The notes: a model not told the origin generated them from the sequence alone. Shown: positions 25,659 through 34,173, counted from the first letter of the stretch. The stretch: DNA of 64,000 nucleotides from Candidatus Zixiibacteriota bacterium (GCA_016933955.1 JAFGTT010000036.1:172082-236081); one strand, 5' to 3'. Program-made: numbers and translations.

Positions 25659-28334
25659 GTGAATTCCAGATTAACGAACAAACCCGACACCTCCATAGCG
25701 TGGTTTAACCTCGCCGAAGAACAGGTATTTCAGAGATTACGCACATCCCGAACGGGCCTCACTTCTCAGGATGCAAACGAGCGGCTCTCCGAATCGGGTC
25801 GAAATGAGCTGATTGAAAAGTCCAAAAGGACGCGTTTGGCTATGTTTTTCGATCAGTTCAGGGACTTCATGATCACCGTACTCATCGGTGCAGCGATCGT
25901 CGCCGGCTTGACGGGTGATATCGGCGATACCGTTGCGATCATCGTGATAGTAATCCTGAATGCGGTGATAGGTTTTGTGCAGGAGATCCGAGCTGAAAAG
26001 GCCATGGCCGCTCTCAAAAAGATGGTGGCCCCCGAGGCCATCGTCCTGCGGGACGGCGCCACGGCTACCGTTCCGGCTTCATCACTTGTCCCGGGAGATA
26101 TTGTAATCCTGGAAACCGGCAGAATTGTCCCCGCGGACTTACGGCTGATAGAGACCATTAGTCTGAAAGTCGATGAATCAGCATTAACGGGGGAATCGAC
26201 GCCGGTTTCAAAGATCTCTGACGCATTGCTCGACGATTCGTTGCCTGTTGCTGACCGTACCAACATGGCGTTCAAAAGTACGCCCGTCGTTTTGGGTCGA
26301 GGGATTGGTGTTGTCGTTGCGACCGGCATGGCCACGGAGTTTGGTAAGATTGCCCGGATGCTTCAAAGCGAAGAGGAGGTCAAAACGCCGCTCCAGCAAC
26401 GCTTGGCGCGGTTTGGCCGAAACCTCGCCATCGTCGTCCTGCTTCTGTGTGCAGTGTTCTTCATTGCCGGGCTTCTTCGTGGCGAAGAACCACTGCTGAT
26501 TCTCCTGACCGCCATTTCACTTGCGGTTGCGGCGATCCCGGAGGCCCTGCCCGCTGTTGTGACCATATCGCTCGCTCTCGGAGCCCGCAAACTGGTCAAA
26601 CAAAATGCACTGATCAGACGACTGCCGGCTGTCGAAACGCTTGGATCGGTCACGTATATCTGTTCGGACAAAACCGGTACCCTGACTGTGAACAAAATGC
26701 ACGTTGAGGCCCTCTTCGTGGACAACGAAGTCCTCTCGGCCGCCGATCCCGATCAAAAAATGCGGGGCCTCGAAAAACATCACCTACTGATGACTGCCAT
26801 GGCGCTGAGCAATGACGCTTCGGTTGATAAAGACGGCGGACTTATCGGGGATCCAACTGAGACAGCTCTTTACATGATGGCTCGACAAGCCGGCTTCGAC
26901 AAGGACGAGCTGGTCACACGTTATCCGCGGGTGGCCGAAGTAGCCTTCGACTCCGCACGCAAGCGGATGACAACATTCCATCGCTGGGAGAACGGCGGTT
27001 TCATTTCGTTTACCAAAGGCGCCGTGGAGTCGATGATTGATCTTTGCGTCGACCGCCAGTCATCGTCCGAAACGAAGCCATTGGACGGTGATCGGGTAAT
27101 GGAAACCGCCGAGCGCATGGCGAGCGAAGGACTACGAACACTTGGAATTTGTCTGCGGCTGTGGAACCGACTTCCGGAAGATTTGAACGCCGAGAATGTA
27201 GAAGCCGAGATGACCTTTTTGGGCCTGGCGGGCTTGATGGATCCGCCCAGGGACGAGGCGGCTGAAGCGGTGAAGCTATGCAAATCAGCAGGCATTACAC
27301 CTGTCATGATTACCGGTGATCATCCGGTGACGGCTCTGGCGATTGCGGAACGTGTCGGCATCGCCGAAAAACAGCCCGGTATTGCCATAACCGGAGCAGA
27401 GCTGGACCGCCTTTCCCCGGACGAATTTGAATCGCGAGTAGAGGATATTCGAGTCTACGCCAGGGTTGCCCCGGAACAGAAGCTGAGGATCATTAAGGCC
27501 CTTCAGAACAAAGGACAATATGTGGCCATGACCGGCGATGGTGTCAATGACGCTCCCGCCTTACGACGTGCTAACATAGGCCTCGCAATGGGGCTTACGG
27601 GCACCGACGTCTCCAAAGAGGCCGCTCATATGATCCTTCTGGACGACAACTTCGCAACCATTGTAAAGGCCGTCCGGGAGGGTCGTCGCATTTTCGACAA
27701 TATCCGTAAGTTCATCAAATACACCTTGACCAGCAATTCCGGCGAACTCTGGACATTATTTATCGCCCCGTTTCTGGGACTGCCCATTCCACTCTTGCCG
27801 ATCCACATTCTTTGGATAAACATCGTCACAGATGGACTTCCGGGATTAGCGCTGGCATCCGAACCGGCCGAGCGGGGTATCATGCAGAAGCCGCCACGGC
27901 CTCCCGATGAGAGCATATTTGCCCAAGGGCTTGCAGTCGACGTCATCTGGATAGGACTGCTCATGGGGCTCGTCACCATCACGACTCAGAAGCTGGCCAT
28001 TATGGCTGGAATCGAAAACTGGCAGACGATGGTATTGACTGTTCTCTGCTTCAGCCAATTGGGATACGCTTTCTCGATACGATCCGAACAAGAATCCCTT
28101 CTCAAGCGAGGGATCCTGACCAACAAAGCGCTCCTGGCTGCTATTGTGCTGACGGTCGCACTGCAGTTGGCCGTTATCTATATCCCCTTGCTGAACCCCG
28201 TGTTCCACACGGCCCCGCTCAGCCTTACCGAAGTGCTGATTACCTTTGGACTATCCGCGATAGTCTTCTTTGCCGCGGAACTCAAGAAGCTTGTAGTTAT
28301 CAAATACATTAGCAAAAGAGAGAGGAATCGATGA
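25659..28334 (+). CDS. P-type cation-transporting ATPase (P2A, calcium-type)
   Basis: 891 residues from a GTG with AAGGAG 6 nt upstream. All P-type landmarks are present: TGES of the actuator domain, the phosphorylated Asp in D-K-T-G-T-L-T, K-G-A-V-E-S in the nucleotide domain, M-I-T-G-D-H-P and the hinge T-G-D-G-V-N-D-A-P-A. Ten hydrophobic segments are arranged as in P2-type pumps, and the N-terminus is a cation ATPase N domain. The fourth helix motif A-A-I-P-E-A-L-P and N-I-V-T-D-G-L-P in the sixth fit Ca2+ (SERCA/PMR1-like) pumps. It overlaps the next gene by 4 bp (ATGA). Confidence 0.92.
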   Translation: MNSRLTNKPDTSIAWFNLAEEQVFQRLRTSRTGLTSQDANERLSESGRNELIEKSKRTRLAMFFDQFRDFMITVLIGAAIVAGLTGDIGDTVAIIVIVILNAVIGFVQEIRAEKAMAALKKMVAPEAIVLRDGATATVPASSLVPGDIVILETGRIVPADLRLIETISLKVDESALTGESTPVSKISDALLDDSLPVADRTNMAFKSTPVVLGRGIGVVVATGMATEFGKIARMLQSEEEVKTPLQQRLARFGRNLAIVVLLLCAVFFIAGLLRGEEPLLILLTAISLAVAAIPEALPAVVTISLALGARKLVKQNALIRRLPAVETLGSVTYICSDKTGTLTVNKMHVEALFVDNEVLSAADPDQKMRGLEKHHLLMTAMALSNDASVDKDGGLIGDPTETALYMMARQAGFDKDELVTRYPRVAEVAFDSARKRMTTFHRWENGGFISFTKGAVESMIDLCVDRQSSSETKPLDGDRVMETAERMASEGLRTLGICLRLWNRLPEDLNAENVEAEMTFLGLAGLMDPPRDEAAEAVKLCKSAGITPVMITGDHPVTALAIAERVGIAEKQPGIAITGAELDRLSPDEFESRVEDIRVYARVAPEQKLRIIKALQNKGQYVAMTGDGVNDAPALRRANIGLAMGLTGTDVSKEAAHMILLDDNFATIVKAVREGRRIFDNIRKFIKYTLTSNSGELWTLFIAPFLGLPIPLLPIHILWINIVTDGLPGLALASEPAERGIMQKPPRPPDESIFAQGLAVDVIWIGLLMGLVTITTQKLAIMAGIENWQTMVLTVLCFSQLGYAFSIRSEQESLLKRGILTNKALLAAIVLTVALQLAVIYIPLLNPVFHTAPLSLTEVLITFGLSAIVFFAAELKKLVVIKYISKRERNR

Positions 28335-28552
28335 AGAGGTTACTGCTCTTGCTCATTTGTTTGACTTTGGCTGCGGGCCTCATGCTTGGATGTGCTAACG
28401 AGAAAAAAGAAGACGTGGAGGATAAGACCTCGGCAACTCAAATTCGAGATGATGACACCACCGGCGGTCAATGCGACACTGGAGATGATAGGGCGGACGA
28501 GGATGCCGAGTCCGACCCACTCGAATCCAAAACCGAAGGTCCAGAGGATTGA
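28331..28552 (+). CDS. Small acidic lipoprotein coupled to the P-type ATPase
   Basis: 73 residues: a signal peptide with lipobox (AAGLMLGC, Cys at residue 21), then a very acidic, low-complexity tail (about 20 Asp/Glu in 50 residues). The start codon overlaps the ATPase stop, so the pair is translationally coupled. An acidic lipoprotein paired with a calcium-type pump might bind the exported cation; that is inference. The frame shifted by one base stays open to 28721, so a frameshift that shortened the protein cannot be excluded. Confidence 0.65.
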   Translation: MKRLLLLLICLTLAAGLMLGCANEKKEDVEDKTSATQIRDDDTTGGQCDTGDDRADEDAESDPLESKTEGPED

Positions 28553-28756
28553 CGCGGTAGATGAAGGAGACACCTCCAGATTCTTCGGTACTGCTTTTCT
28601 GGGATTCACGAGTGCTCCTCAGGAAGTTCGGATGTACAACACTTCAGGTAGAATCATCCGTGTGAAAGGATCAAGTAAAGTCGTCAAGTCAAAAACAGAG
28701 AATGTTGTGAGGGACCATTGACATTCGGCAGCAAGCAAGGCCGAGGGTATTGGGAG

Positions 28757-28813
28757 AGTGAGGTTTGCAAGGGATTGCAGGTTGTAACCTATTGATCTGC
28801 AATAGAATAAAAA
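28757..28813 (+). repeat. Companion repeat module C (GAGTGAGGTTTGC...), copy 1
   Basis: A segment starting AGAGTGAGGTTTGC and running to a poly-A before the ~100-bp repeat. Related segments lie at 37659-37729 and 47352-47420. Confidence 0.55.
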
Positions 28814-28916
28814 AGCTGGCCCAATATCATTTTCCCCCAAATATTGTGGTTTTTTATTCCCCAATCGGGCTTCTCAATGCCAGAATCGGGGGAAGTCGTA
28901 GGAAAGTATTGCATTA
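28814..28916 (+). repeat. Dispersed ~100-bp repeat, copy 6
   Basis: It shows GGCCCAATATCATTTTCCCCC and TTGTGG at the start and GGAAGTCGTAGGAAAGTATTG at the end. The end resembles copies 3 and 8 more than the others. Confidence 0.7.
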
Positions 28917-29005
28917 GTGGTCCAGTTATTTGTTTCGTCTACTGGCCATTATGCATGGTCTGCTTATGCCAGGGATACACTATTTTGCAGATTTCGGTTC
29001 CGTTC

Positions 29006-29653
29006 TTAATTCCGACTCTCAAGTATAACCATTTCCCGACACCCATACCAGAAAACGGAACGGTGAGTGATTGTTGCCTTGATAGAGGAATCTTTTAGAA
29101 TGCCGCCAATGCCGTCGGCTTCCAGATAGTCGGCGAACGACCTGTAGTGCTGCGGTCCACCTATAACCTCCACCATACGCAAAGCCATCCCGTGGATATT
29201 CTTAGGAAGAGGGGCCAGCGAATCGACAATGACCATCTTTTTTGCAACACGCGACGCCTCCTTTACAGCTGCGATCTGAATTGGCCTGGGAACCTCATGG
29301 AGTAAAAACAGCATCGTAGCGAAATCGAAATCGCGTGGCTCGAAACAGGCAAGATCAGCGGCATCGCAGGATTGGAAGTGGACTGTGTCATATCGGTTGC
29401 GTTTCCGGGCGAATTTGACCATCCTTAGAGACAGGTCGATGCCGAGGACGCGGCAATTCTTCTGTGCGGCGAGCTCAAAACAAAGCTCACCGGTGCCGCA
29501 TGCAATATCCAGTACAGATGACGCACTCGGTATCATGTCAATTACCTTCCTGCGAGCCACAGCCAACGGTCGATCCCAGAGCATGTGGTAAATAGTGCCA
29601 TGCATGAAGCGGTCTTTGGCGTCGATATGCGCACTATGCTTATTGTCTATCAC
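29006..29653 (-). CDS. Class I SAM-dependent methyltransferase (UbiE/COQ5-like fold)
   Basis: 215 residues from a GTG. Motif I VLDIACGTGELCFEL (about residues 47-61), strand 2 G-I-D-L-S-L-R-M, the S-C-D-A-A-D motif and a P-I-Q-I-A-A-V-K-E-A-S-R-V post-motif helix define a class I methyltransferase. The short C-terminal region resembles phospholipid or quinone methyltransferases, but no pathway partner is nearby. It is flanked on its 3' side by repeat copy 6. Confidence 0.8.
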   Translation of the reverse strand: MIDNKHSAHIDAKDRFMHGTIYHMLWDRPLAVARRKVIDMIPSASSVLDIACGTGELCFELAAQKNCRVLGIDLSLRMVKFARKRNRYDTVHFQSCDAADLACFEPRDFDFATMLFLLHEVPRPIQIAAVKEASRVAKKMVIVDSLAPLPKNIHGMALRMVEVIGGPQHYRSFADYLEADGIGGILKDSSIKATITHRSVFWYGCREMVILESRN

Positions 29654-29901
29654 TTAATACCCATCCAACATAATCAACTTCGAACTCCTGCCTGAGCAAA
29701 GACAGAGCTGTCTTTTGCCTAATATATGATGGCTAATTGAATTGCGCTACAAAAAAAACCGGCCTGAGCCCGGGCAGGCAATTCCACTGAGGATTTATAC
29801 TCGGAAGATCCTTATCAAACGGGACAAGATTAAACGTGAGACTTTGAAATTAAGAAAATATCACAATCTGAAAAATATATTGAATCTATAACATAAACAA
29901 C

Positions 29902-29930
29902 TTGATATGATCAAAAGTATTTCTTATAGT
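29902..29930 (+). promoter_or_regulatory. Candidate sigma-70-type promoter for the lipoprotein gene
   Basis: TTGATA at 29902-29907 and TATAGT at 29925-29930 are 17 nt apart in an AT-rich segment, about 80 bases before the start codon at 30008. The host's sigma factor consensus is unknown. Confidence 0.45.
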
Positions 29931-30007
29931 TTAATCGATAATATTTGAAAGGTTTCAACAATTTTCATTTCACGATCTATCTTTTAACGAAACAGAAGGA
30001 GGTTATG

Positions 30008-30475
30008 ATGAAACGGTACTGGGCCGTTGTACTTTGTCTGATTGTGGCAGGACTGCTTATGAATGCGTGTTCCGATGATTCGCCAAGCTCCTCCGGTAAC
30101 AATGATCCGTCACCGTCTGTCTACACCATCCTCGCCACTGATTCGGTGGGCGTCACGATTACCGTTTCCGATGGTGAACGCATTCAGATCACGACTACTG
30201 ACTCGGTCAATTCCAATCCGGGCGGAGTGGTCCTGGACTGCGACCTGTGGACCGACGCCGATGGTATCGCGACGTGTCAATACGTGACGACCGAACCCAG
30301 CTGCCGCAATCTGCCGTTCATGGCTCTCATCGGATATATGGGAGAAGACTATTTCCTGATCGGTATAGACTTCGACAGTACGTTCGCGACCGGTGATGAT
30401 CTTCAACTCCTGATTAACGACTGGGTGTTTGACGATAACCAGGGCCAGTTTGTGGTGTCGTTGACACGACGATAA
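30008..30475 (+). CDS. Lipoprotein of unknown function
   Basis: 155 residues from the ATG at 30008, five bases after AGGAGG; the adjacent ATG at 30005 is an alternative. A signal peptide ends in a lipobox (GLLMNAC), followed by an S-D-D-S-P-S-S-S-G linker typical of FCB-group lipoproteins. The mature domain is beta-rich and resembles small jelly-roll domains (GDDLQLLINDW...GQFVVSL). Two Cys (V-L-D-C, T-C) and a third (P-S-C) may form a disulfide. It is likely attached to the outer membrane. No neighbour suggests a function. Confidence 0.65.
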   Translation: MKRYWAVVLCLIVAGLLMNACSDDSPSSSGNNDPSPSVYTILATDSVGVTITVSDGERIQITTTDSVNSNPGGVVLDCDLWTDADGIATCQYVTTEPSCRNLPFMALIGYMGEDYFLIGIDFDSTFATGDDLQLLINDWVFDDNQGQFVVSLTRR

Positions 30476-30518
30476 TCACGCCCGGAGCTTTGCGATTTGA
30501 GAACTTTTTGAGTGACTG

Positions 30519-30592
30519 CCGGCTATAGCCGGGCAACCCATCTTTTGGGAAGGTTTCCCGAAAAGCATTAAACCGATGCAATGCATCGGTTT
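30519..30592. repeat. Two strong palindromes after the lipoprotein gene
   Basis: A 14-bp perfect palindrome CCGGCTATAGCCGG (30519-30532) is followed by an 11-bp inverted repeat AAACCGATGCA/TGCATCGGTTT (30570-30592, 1-nt spacer). The second could act as a terminator of the preceding gene. The pair does not match a riboswitch I know. Confidence 0.55.
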
Positions 30593-30602
30593 ATCAAAAT
30601 AT

Positions 30603-30632
30603 GCGGGGTTGACTGTTCAATAAGCAGAACTT
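30603..30632 (+). repeat. Companion repeat module A, copy 2
   Basis: Matches the module at 23742-23773 (GCGGGGTTGAC...TCAATA...CAG-ACTT). It precedes repeat copy 7. Confidence 0.6.
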
Positions 30633-30661
30633 ATAAGAGCAGGCTAGAACCGGAATAATAA

Positions 30662-30760
30662 AGCCGCTCCGATATCACTCTCCCCAAACTCCGGTTGAGT
30701 TCACATTTACGGTGAGATCTTACTGCTCTACAGCATGTGGAGGTCGTTGTATGATCATTG
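30662..30760 (+). repeat. Dispersed ~100-bp repeat, copy 7
   Basis: The start (CGCTCCGATATCACTCTCCCC) is well conserved. The 3' half is diverged (GTCGTTGTATGATCATTGA). Confidence 0.75.
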
Positions 30761-30781
30761 AGTTCGGTAATGATGGTTAAC

Positions 30782-31096
30782 CTAATCCTTCACACACCGA
30801 ATCGAGAACCCGGCAGCCTTATCGTACGGGTCGCAGCTGATATATGATTCATCGTACCACATGGTTCGGTACAATGCTTTACCAGCACTATACTCTGTAG
30901 AAGACCAGAAAAAAGAGCATTCATATAAAATGAGGAAGTCAGCTGTTGCGTCTCTGCAGCCACCAAGTAGCGCTGTAAAGCCACTCTCATTGGTAGCCCC
31001 GGTATTGGGGCTACGCCAATGCGTCGTATCAGTTTCCTTCAACTTGCCTCCTTCATCTGTCCCATGGTTGCCAAGAGAGTCGGCTGTGGCCGTAAT
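30782..31096 (-). pseudogene. Truncated FISUMP domain (C-terminal fragment)
   Basis: The minus-strand frame encodes the end of a FISUMP (Fibrobacter succinogenes major paralog) domain: G-G-K-L-K-E-T-D-T-T-H-W, N-T-G-A-T-N-E-S-G-F, W-S-S-T-E-Y and the closing G-F-S-I-R-C-V-K-D. A TAG at 31097-31099 precedes the homologous part, and no start codon, signal peptide or first half of the domain is present (a TTG at 31042 is the only candidate start). The intact relative at 43565-44605 shows how much is missing. The fragment fills the short interval between repeat copies 7 and 8. Confidence 0.75.
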
Positions 31097-31120
31097 CTAA
31101 TGGCAAACAATGGGATACAA

Positions 31121-31223
31121 ATGGCGGCCCCCACTTCACTCTCTCCAAACTTGTGTCCATTCCGGTTTCGACTTAAAGCCTGCTATGCCATTATCGACGG
31201 AAGTCGTTGGAAGATATTGCATT
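31121..31223 (+). repeat. Dispersed ~100-bp repeat, copy 8
   Basis: GGCGGCCCCCACTTCACTCTC and CCAAACTTGTGTCCATTCCGG at the start, and GTCGTTGGAAGATATTGCATTA at the end. The end is close to that of copy 6. Confidence 0.8.
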
Positions 31224-31274
31224 AACGAGGGCTGTCGTTACGACCTATTGGCTTGTAATGCTATATTAAGCCTA

Positions 31275-31652
31275 TTATTTCGAAATTTCGCCCGCTATTG
31301 TTGCTCCATCGCCATTACTGCCATCCTGTTGTGCCAGAATCGATTCCACCAGTGACCTCAAATGGGTCAATCGGACCTTAAGAGCATCATTTTCGATCTT
31401 CAGTTCTTTCACCGCCTCGATCAGCACCGGAGTAAGCTTGACATAATCCACAGAGCAATATCCGTCATTGTCCTGCATCACCAACTCGGGGAACACCTCT
31501 TTGACCTCTTGGGCAATCAGACCTAACTGGGGTTTATCATCGAATTCATGTTCAGGATATTTGTCTTTCTTCCACTTGAAACTGACACCTCGAAGTTTGT
31601 CAATCTCGGCCAAGGCACAGGAGATTGTTTGGATATTTTCCTTATAGCAGGG
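31275..31652 (-). pseudogene. C-terminal S74 (chaperone of endosialidase) domain fragment
   Basis: The minus strand encodes a peptidase S74-type intramolecular chaperone domain: Y-K-E-N-I-Q-T-I at the start, D-K-L-R-G-V-S-F-K-W-K, L-G-L-I-A-Q-E-V-K-E-V-F-P-E-L-V and D-Y-V-K-L-T-P-V-L-I-E-A-V-K-E-L-K, then a coiled coil. Such domains sit at the end of long tail-spike or cell-surface proteins. Here the frame continues upstream only by reading antisense through a different gene fragment, so the body of the protein is missing. It is probably a relic. Confidence 0.75.
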
Positions 31653-31955
31653 GTCGCACGCCCCATGGGGTGGAATCCGAACGATTGTGCGAACTACCCT
31701 GAAACCCATCTGAAAGGCCGGCCAGATCCCGAACCGCCCGAAGCAGACGATGTCAATTGCGACGGTAACACCAACGTCGGCGATGCCGTCTATCTGATTA
31801 ATTTCGTTTTCAAAGACGGTCTCGAACCCTGCTGTCCGGGGGCGGGTCATCGGGAAGGACATTCGACTTCCGGGACGGCGGTGTCGTTATTCAGTGCGAA
31901 AAATAATCGTACAAGAAATAAGTTCTTTTTGCCATTGAAGTCAAAGCCCGCCTGA
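31653..31955 (+). pseudogene. C-terminal dockerin-like fragment
   Basis: The plus strand encodes P-D-P-E-P-P-E-A-D-D-V-N-C-D-G-N-T-N-V-G-D-A-V-Y-L-I-N, a calcium-binding dockerin-type repeat with Asp/Asn at alternating positions, then L-E-P-C-C-P and a basic tail. This tail form is frequent in secreted proteins of Zixibacteria-like genomes. The homologous part begins around 31660, exactly where the antisense S74 fragment ends; no start or signal peptide is present. The strong terminator after it shows that this was once the 3' end of a plus-strand gene. Confidence 0.65.
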
Positions 31956-31975
31956 GGAAAAGGGCGGGCTTTTTT
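31943..31975 (+). terminator. Rho-independent terminator after the dockerin fragment
   Basis: A 10-bp perfect stem (AAAGCCCGCC/GGCGGGCTTT, 31943-31952 and 31963-31972) is followed by more T residues to 31975. It overlaps the stop of the fragment. Confidence 0.85.
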
Positions 31976-32198
31976 ACTTGCGTCGAGGAGGCCAAAAAAC
32001 TTCCACGACGGGTGGTTTTTAATGTCGATCCTCGCCTGACTGTAAATGGTGTAATACATTCCGACAACTTGACATCTTATTTACTTGACTCTTTGAATTA
32101 TAATATATAATTTAAGCTGTTAAGGCATTTACAATACAGTTCTTAAGGCTCGACATCCTTGGATTCTTACACCAAACTCTAACAGAGAGGGTAGGATT

Positions 32199-33959
32199 AT
32201 GAATTCAGCGTTTCTATCAGGGCGCATACTGACCGCTCTCACTGTGTTTCTCTTCATCGGTATTTTCATGTCGGGATGTGGCGGTGATGATAGTTCCACC
32301 GGGCCCAGTGCGACGATGGCCGATGTGAACACATATATGAATAGCCTGCCGGAATGGGACAATTTTTGCCCGCCGGTTGCTGATGCGGACGGTCCCACCG
32401 GCGCAACGGTGGAGAATATCGATGGGGGGCTGTTCTGCCGCACCACTCCCTGTTCGATAACCCAGACGCCTGAACAGGTGGTGACCTACGGTACTTTCTC
32501 AAACATTCTCTGGCTGGGAGCGCTGATTCAGGGCGACAGCTATGCTGGCGGCCTGGGATCGATGGAAGAACTGCCAATCCGTCAACGGGCGCCGCTCAAG
32601 ATCGGCGTGAATTTCCTCACCGGCGACAGTATCAGCACCACTGTTTATAATCCCGATCCGACCACAGTCGGGCAGGCTATCGGCACGTTGATTTCCAATG
32701 CCGTCGACAGCGGTTACCATGGTGGCTCGAGCGTCTATTTTACGCAAAAGCGGACATATTCCGTCGAGCAGGCGGCGCTGAGTCTCGGGCTCTCGGCCAA
32801 GTACATGGGAGCGTCTATCAAAAACAAGCTTGATTTGTCGTCCGTCCAGCAAAAAAACACGCTCATGGCCTATTTCAAGCAATTCATGTTCGAGACCTAT
32901 ATTGTTCTACCGCAGACCCCCGCGGATATGTTTTCTGATGCATTTACCGAGGATGTCCTTCAGCAGCAGGTCAGCCTGGGGTATATTGGGCCCGATAATC
33001 TGCCGGTCTATGTGGCGCGTATTCAGTGGGGCCGGATCATGCTTTTGACCATGAGTTCCGATTCTTCGGTGGTCGACATGACCAATGCCCTGAAAGCTAC
33101 GTACGGGTCTTTTGGGGTTACCATGAATGCCAAATATCAATCGATCCTGGCGAATTCGGAGATGGAAGTGGTCACCTTCGGTGGCGATGACGCCGATGCC
33201 CTGGCGCTTATCAGAAGCGGCGACATCAGTACCTATTTCACGGATTCACCCGACCTCGTGACGGCCTTTCCGATCGGTTATGTCCTGAACAATCTGGCCG
33301 ACAACTCGGTGGCCAAGGTCGGCGAAACCACTACCTACGAAGTCAAGGAGTGTGTCCAGGCGACCGCGTCGTTTTATACCGATTGGACCCAATGGAAGAA
33401 TGCCTTCTCGGTGATACCTGACAGCACCATCAACATTTATTTCGAAACCAACGGCACCAACCTGTTGTTATCTCCCGAACTCCAGGGATGGTGGGTACCT
33501 GCGATCAACGCCCATCTGGGACACGCGACGATTACGTTTCCTCCTGAAAATACCGGCTATGACTTTGCGTTTGCCCTGACGGCCCTGCAACTCAATTGCC
33601 CGTATCCGCTGACGTTCGATGACGACGAGTTCAGCGGCGCCCCCTCCAATATCATCAGTATCGGAGATGTGGGCAACTGCGAGGACGATGACTTTCAAAT
33701 TGTCGCTTCGGATTTTCGGGATAGCTGCTATATCTTTGCCGTCGGCACCATTGTCGGGAACAACGGTGAGTATACTGCTGAGGAAAAGCTGGAAGTCTTT
33801 TACGGCGACCAGAAAATAGCGGAATATCCCAATCATATAGACGGCTTTATAGGAGTGGTCTCAGCGGTGCCGATAACGAAGTTTAAATTCAACGAAGATT
33901 CGGGCGATAATGACATTTGGATCAGAGATTTCTGCTTCGGAGTGGCATACAGGAAATAG
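32199..33959 (+). CDS. Thiol-activated cytolysin-like (CDC-like) lipoprotein
   Basis: 586 residues. A signal peptide with lipobox (IFMSGC, Cys at about residue 27) and an acidic linker predict a lipoprotein. Residues ~110-400 follow the cholesterol-dependent cytolysin (PF01289) pattern: L-P-I-R-Q-R-A-P-L-K-I-G-V near 126, the Y-S-V-E-Q-A segment, S-A-K-Y-M-G-A-S-I, then P-V-Y-V-A-R-I-Q-W-G-R-I-M-L, the counterpart of the conserved V-x-Y-G-R strand. The undecapeptide of cholesterol-binding toxins (ECTGLAWEWWR) is absent, so a different target is likely. The C-terminal ~110 residues form a beta-rich jelly-roll-like domain (FNEDSGDNDIWIRDFCFG). The family makes large ring pores. The gene is monocistronic, in a repeat-rich region. 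Confidence 0.8.
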   Translation: MNSAFLSGRILTALTVFLFIGIFMSGCGGDDSSTGPSATMADVNTYMNSLPEWDNFCPPVADADGPTGATVENIDGGLFCRTTPCSITQTPEQVVTYGTFSNILWLGALIQGDSYAGGLGSMEELPIRQRAPLKIGVNFLTGDSISTTVYNPDPTTVGQAIGTLISNAVDSGYHGGSSVYFTQKRTYSVEQAALSLGLSAKYMGASIKNKLDLSSVQQKNTLMAYFKQFMFETYIVLPQTPADMFSDAFTEDVLQQQVSLGYIGPDNLPVYVARIQWGRIMLLTMSSDSSVVDMTNALKATYGSFGVTMNAKYQSILANSEMEVVTFGGDDADALALIRSGDISTYFTDSPDLVTAFPIGYVLNNLADNSVAKVGETTTYEVKECVQATASFYTDWTQWKNAFSVIPDSTINIYFETNGTNLLLSPELQGWWVPAINAHLGHATITFPPENTGYDFAFALTALQLNCPYPLTFDDDEFSGAPSNIISIGDVGNCEDDDFQIVASDFRDSCYIFAVGTIVGNNGEYTAEEKLEVFYGDQKIAEYPNHIDGFIGVVSAVPITKFKFNEDSGDNDIWIRDFCFGVAYRK

Positions 33960-34075
33960 TGGAACCGATTTTGAATATGCATTAATTAGAATGCGGCAGA
34001 CGAGGGGAGGCTGCCTCAAAAGCAGGCATGCTCATCTGCCTATCAAGATAGATATGCTATGGCCCTGATACATCA

Positions 34076-34130
34076 ATGTGTCACCGACGGGGTGAGTACG
34101 GATGATATTGCGGGCTGGGGGCCAAAATAA
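34076..34130 (+). pseudogene. 3' tail of a propeller-like lipoprotein gene
   Basis: The last 18 codons read V-T-D-G-V-S-T-D-D-I-A-G-W-G-P-K-stop. The intact lipoprotein at 39091-40206 ends in G-G-V-S-A-N-N-I-A-A-W-G-P-K-stop. Only this tail is recognisable, so it is a relic of a related gene. Confidence 0.55.
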
Positions 34131-34173
34131 AGTTTAGCATTTCAAAGATTGCTGATTCAGTGGGAGGCAGACT

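Larger units (their letters stand above)
28553..29005. other. Convergent intergenic region with repeat copy 6
   Basis: About 450 bases. It contains a GAGTGAGGTTTGC-type module (28757-28813), which also precedes copy 10 and a module at 47421, followed by repeat copy 6 (28814-28916). Nothing else is recognised. Confidence 0.5.

Noticed and set aside
31275..31862. A single 195-codon minus-strand gene
   Set aside because: Its first third is antisense to the dockerin tail on the plus strand; only the part from about 31652 down to 31275 matches the S74 family.
32085..32111. Promoter of the cytolysin-like gene (TTGACT...TATAAT)
   Set aside because: The spacing is only 15 nt, and several overlapping TATA-like sequences make any choice arbitrary.
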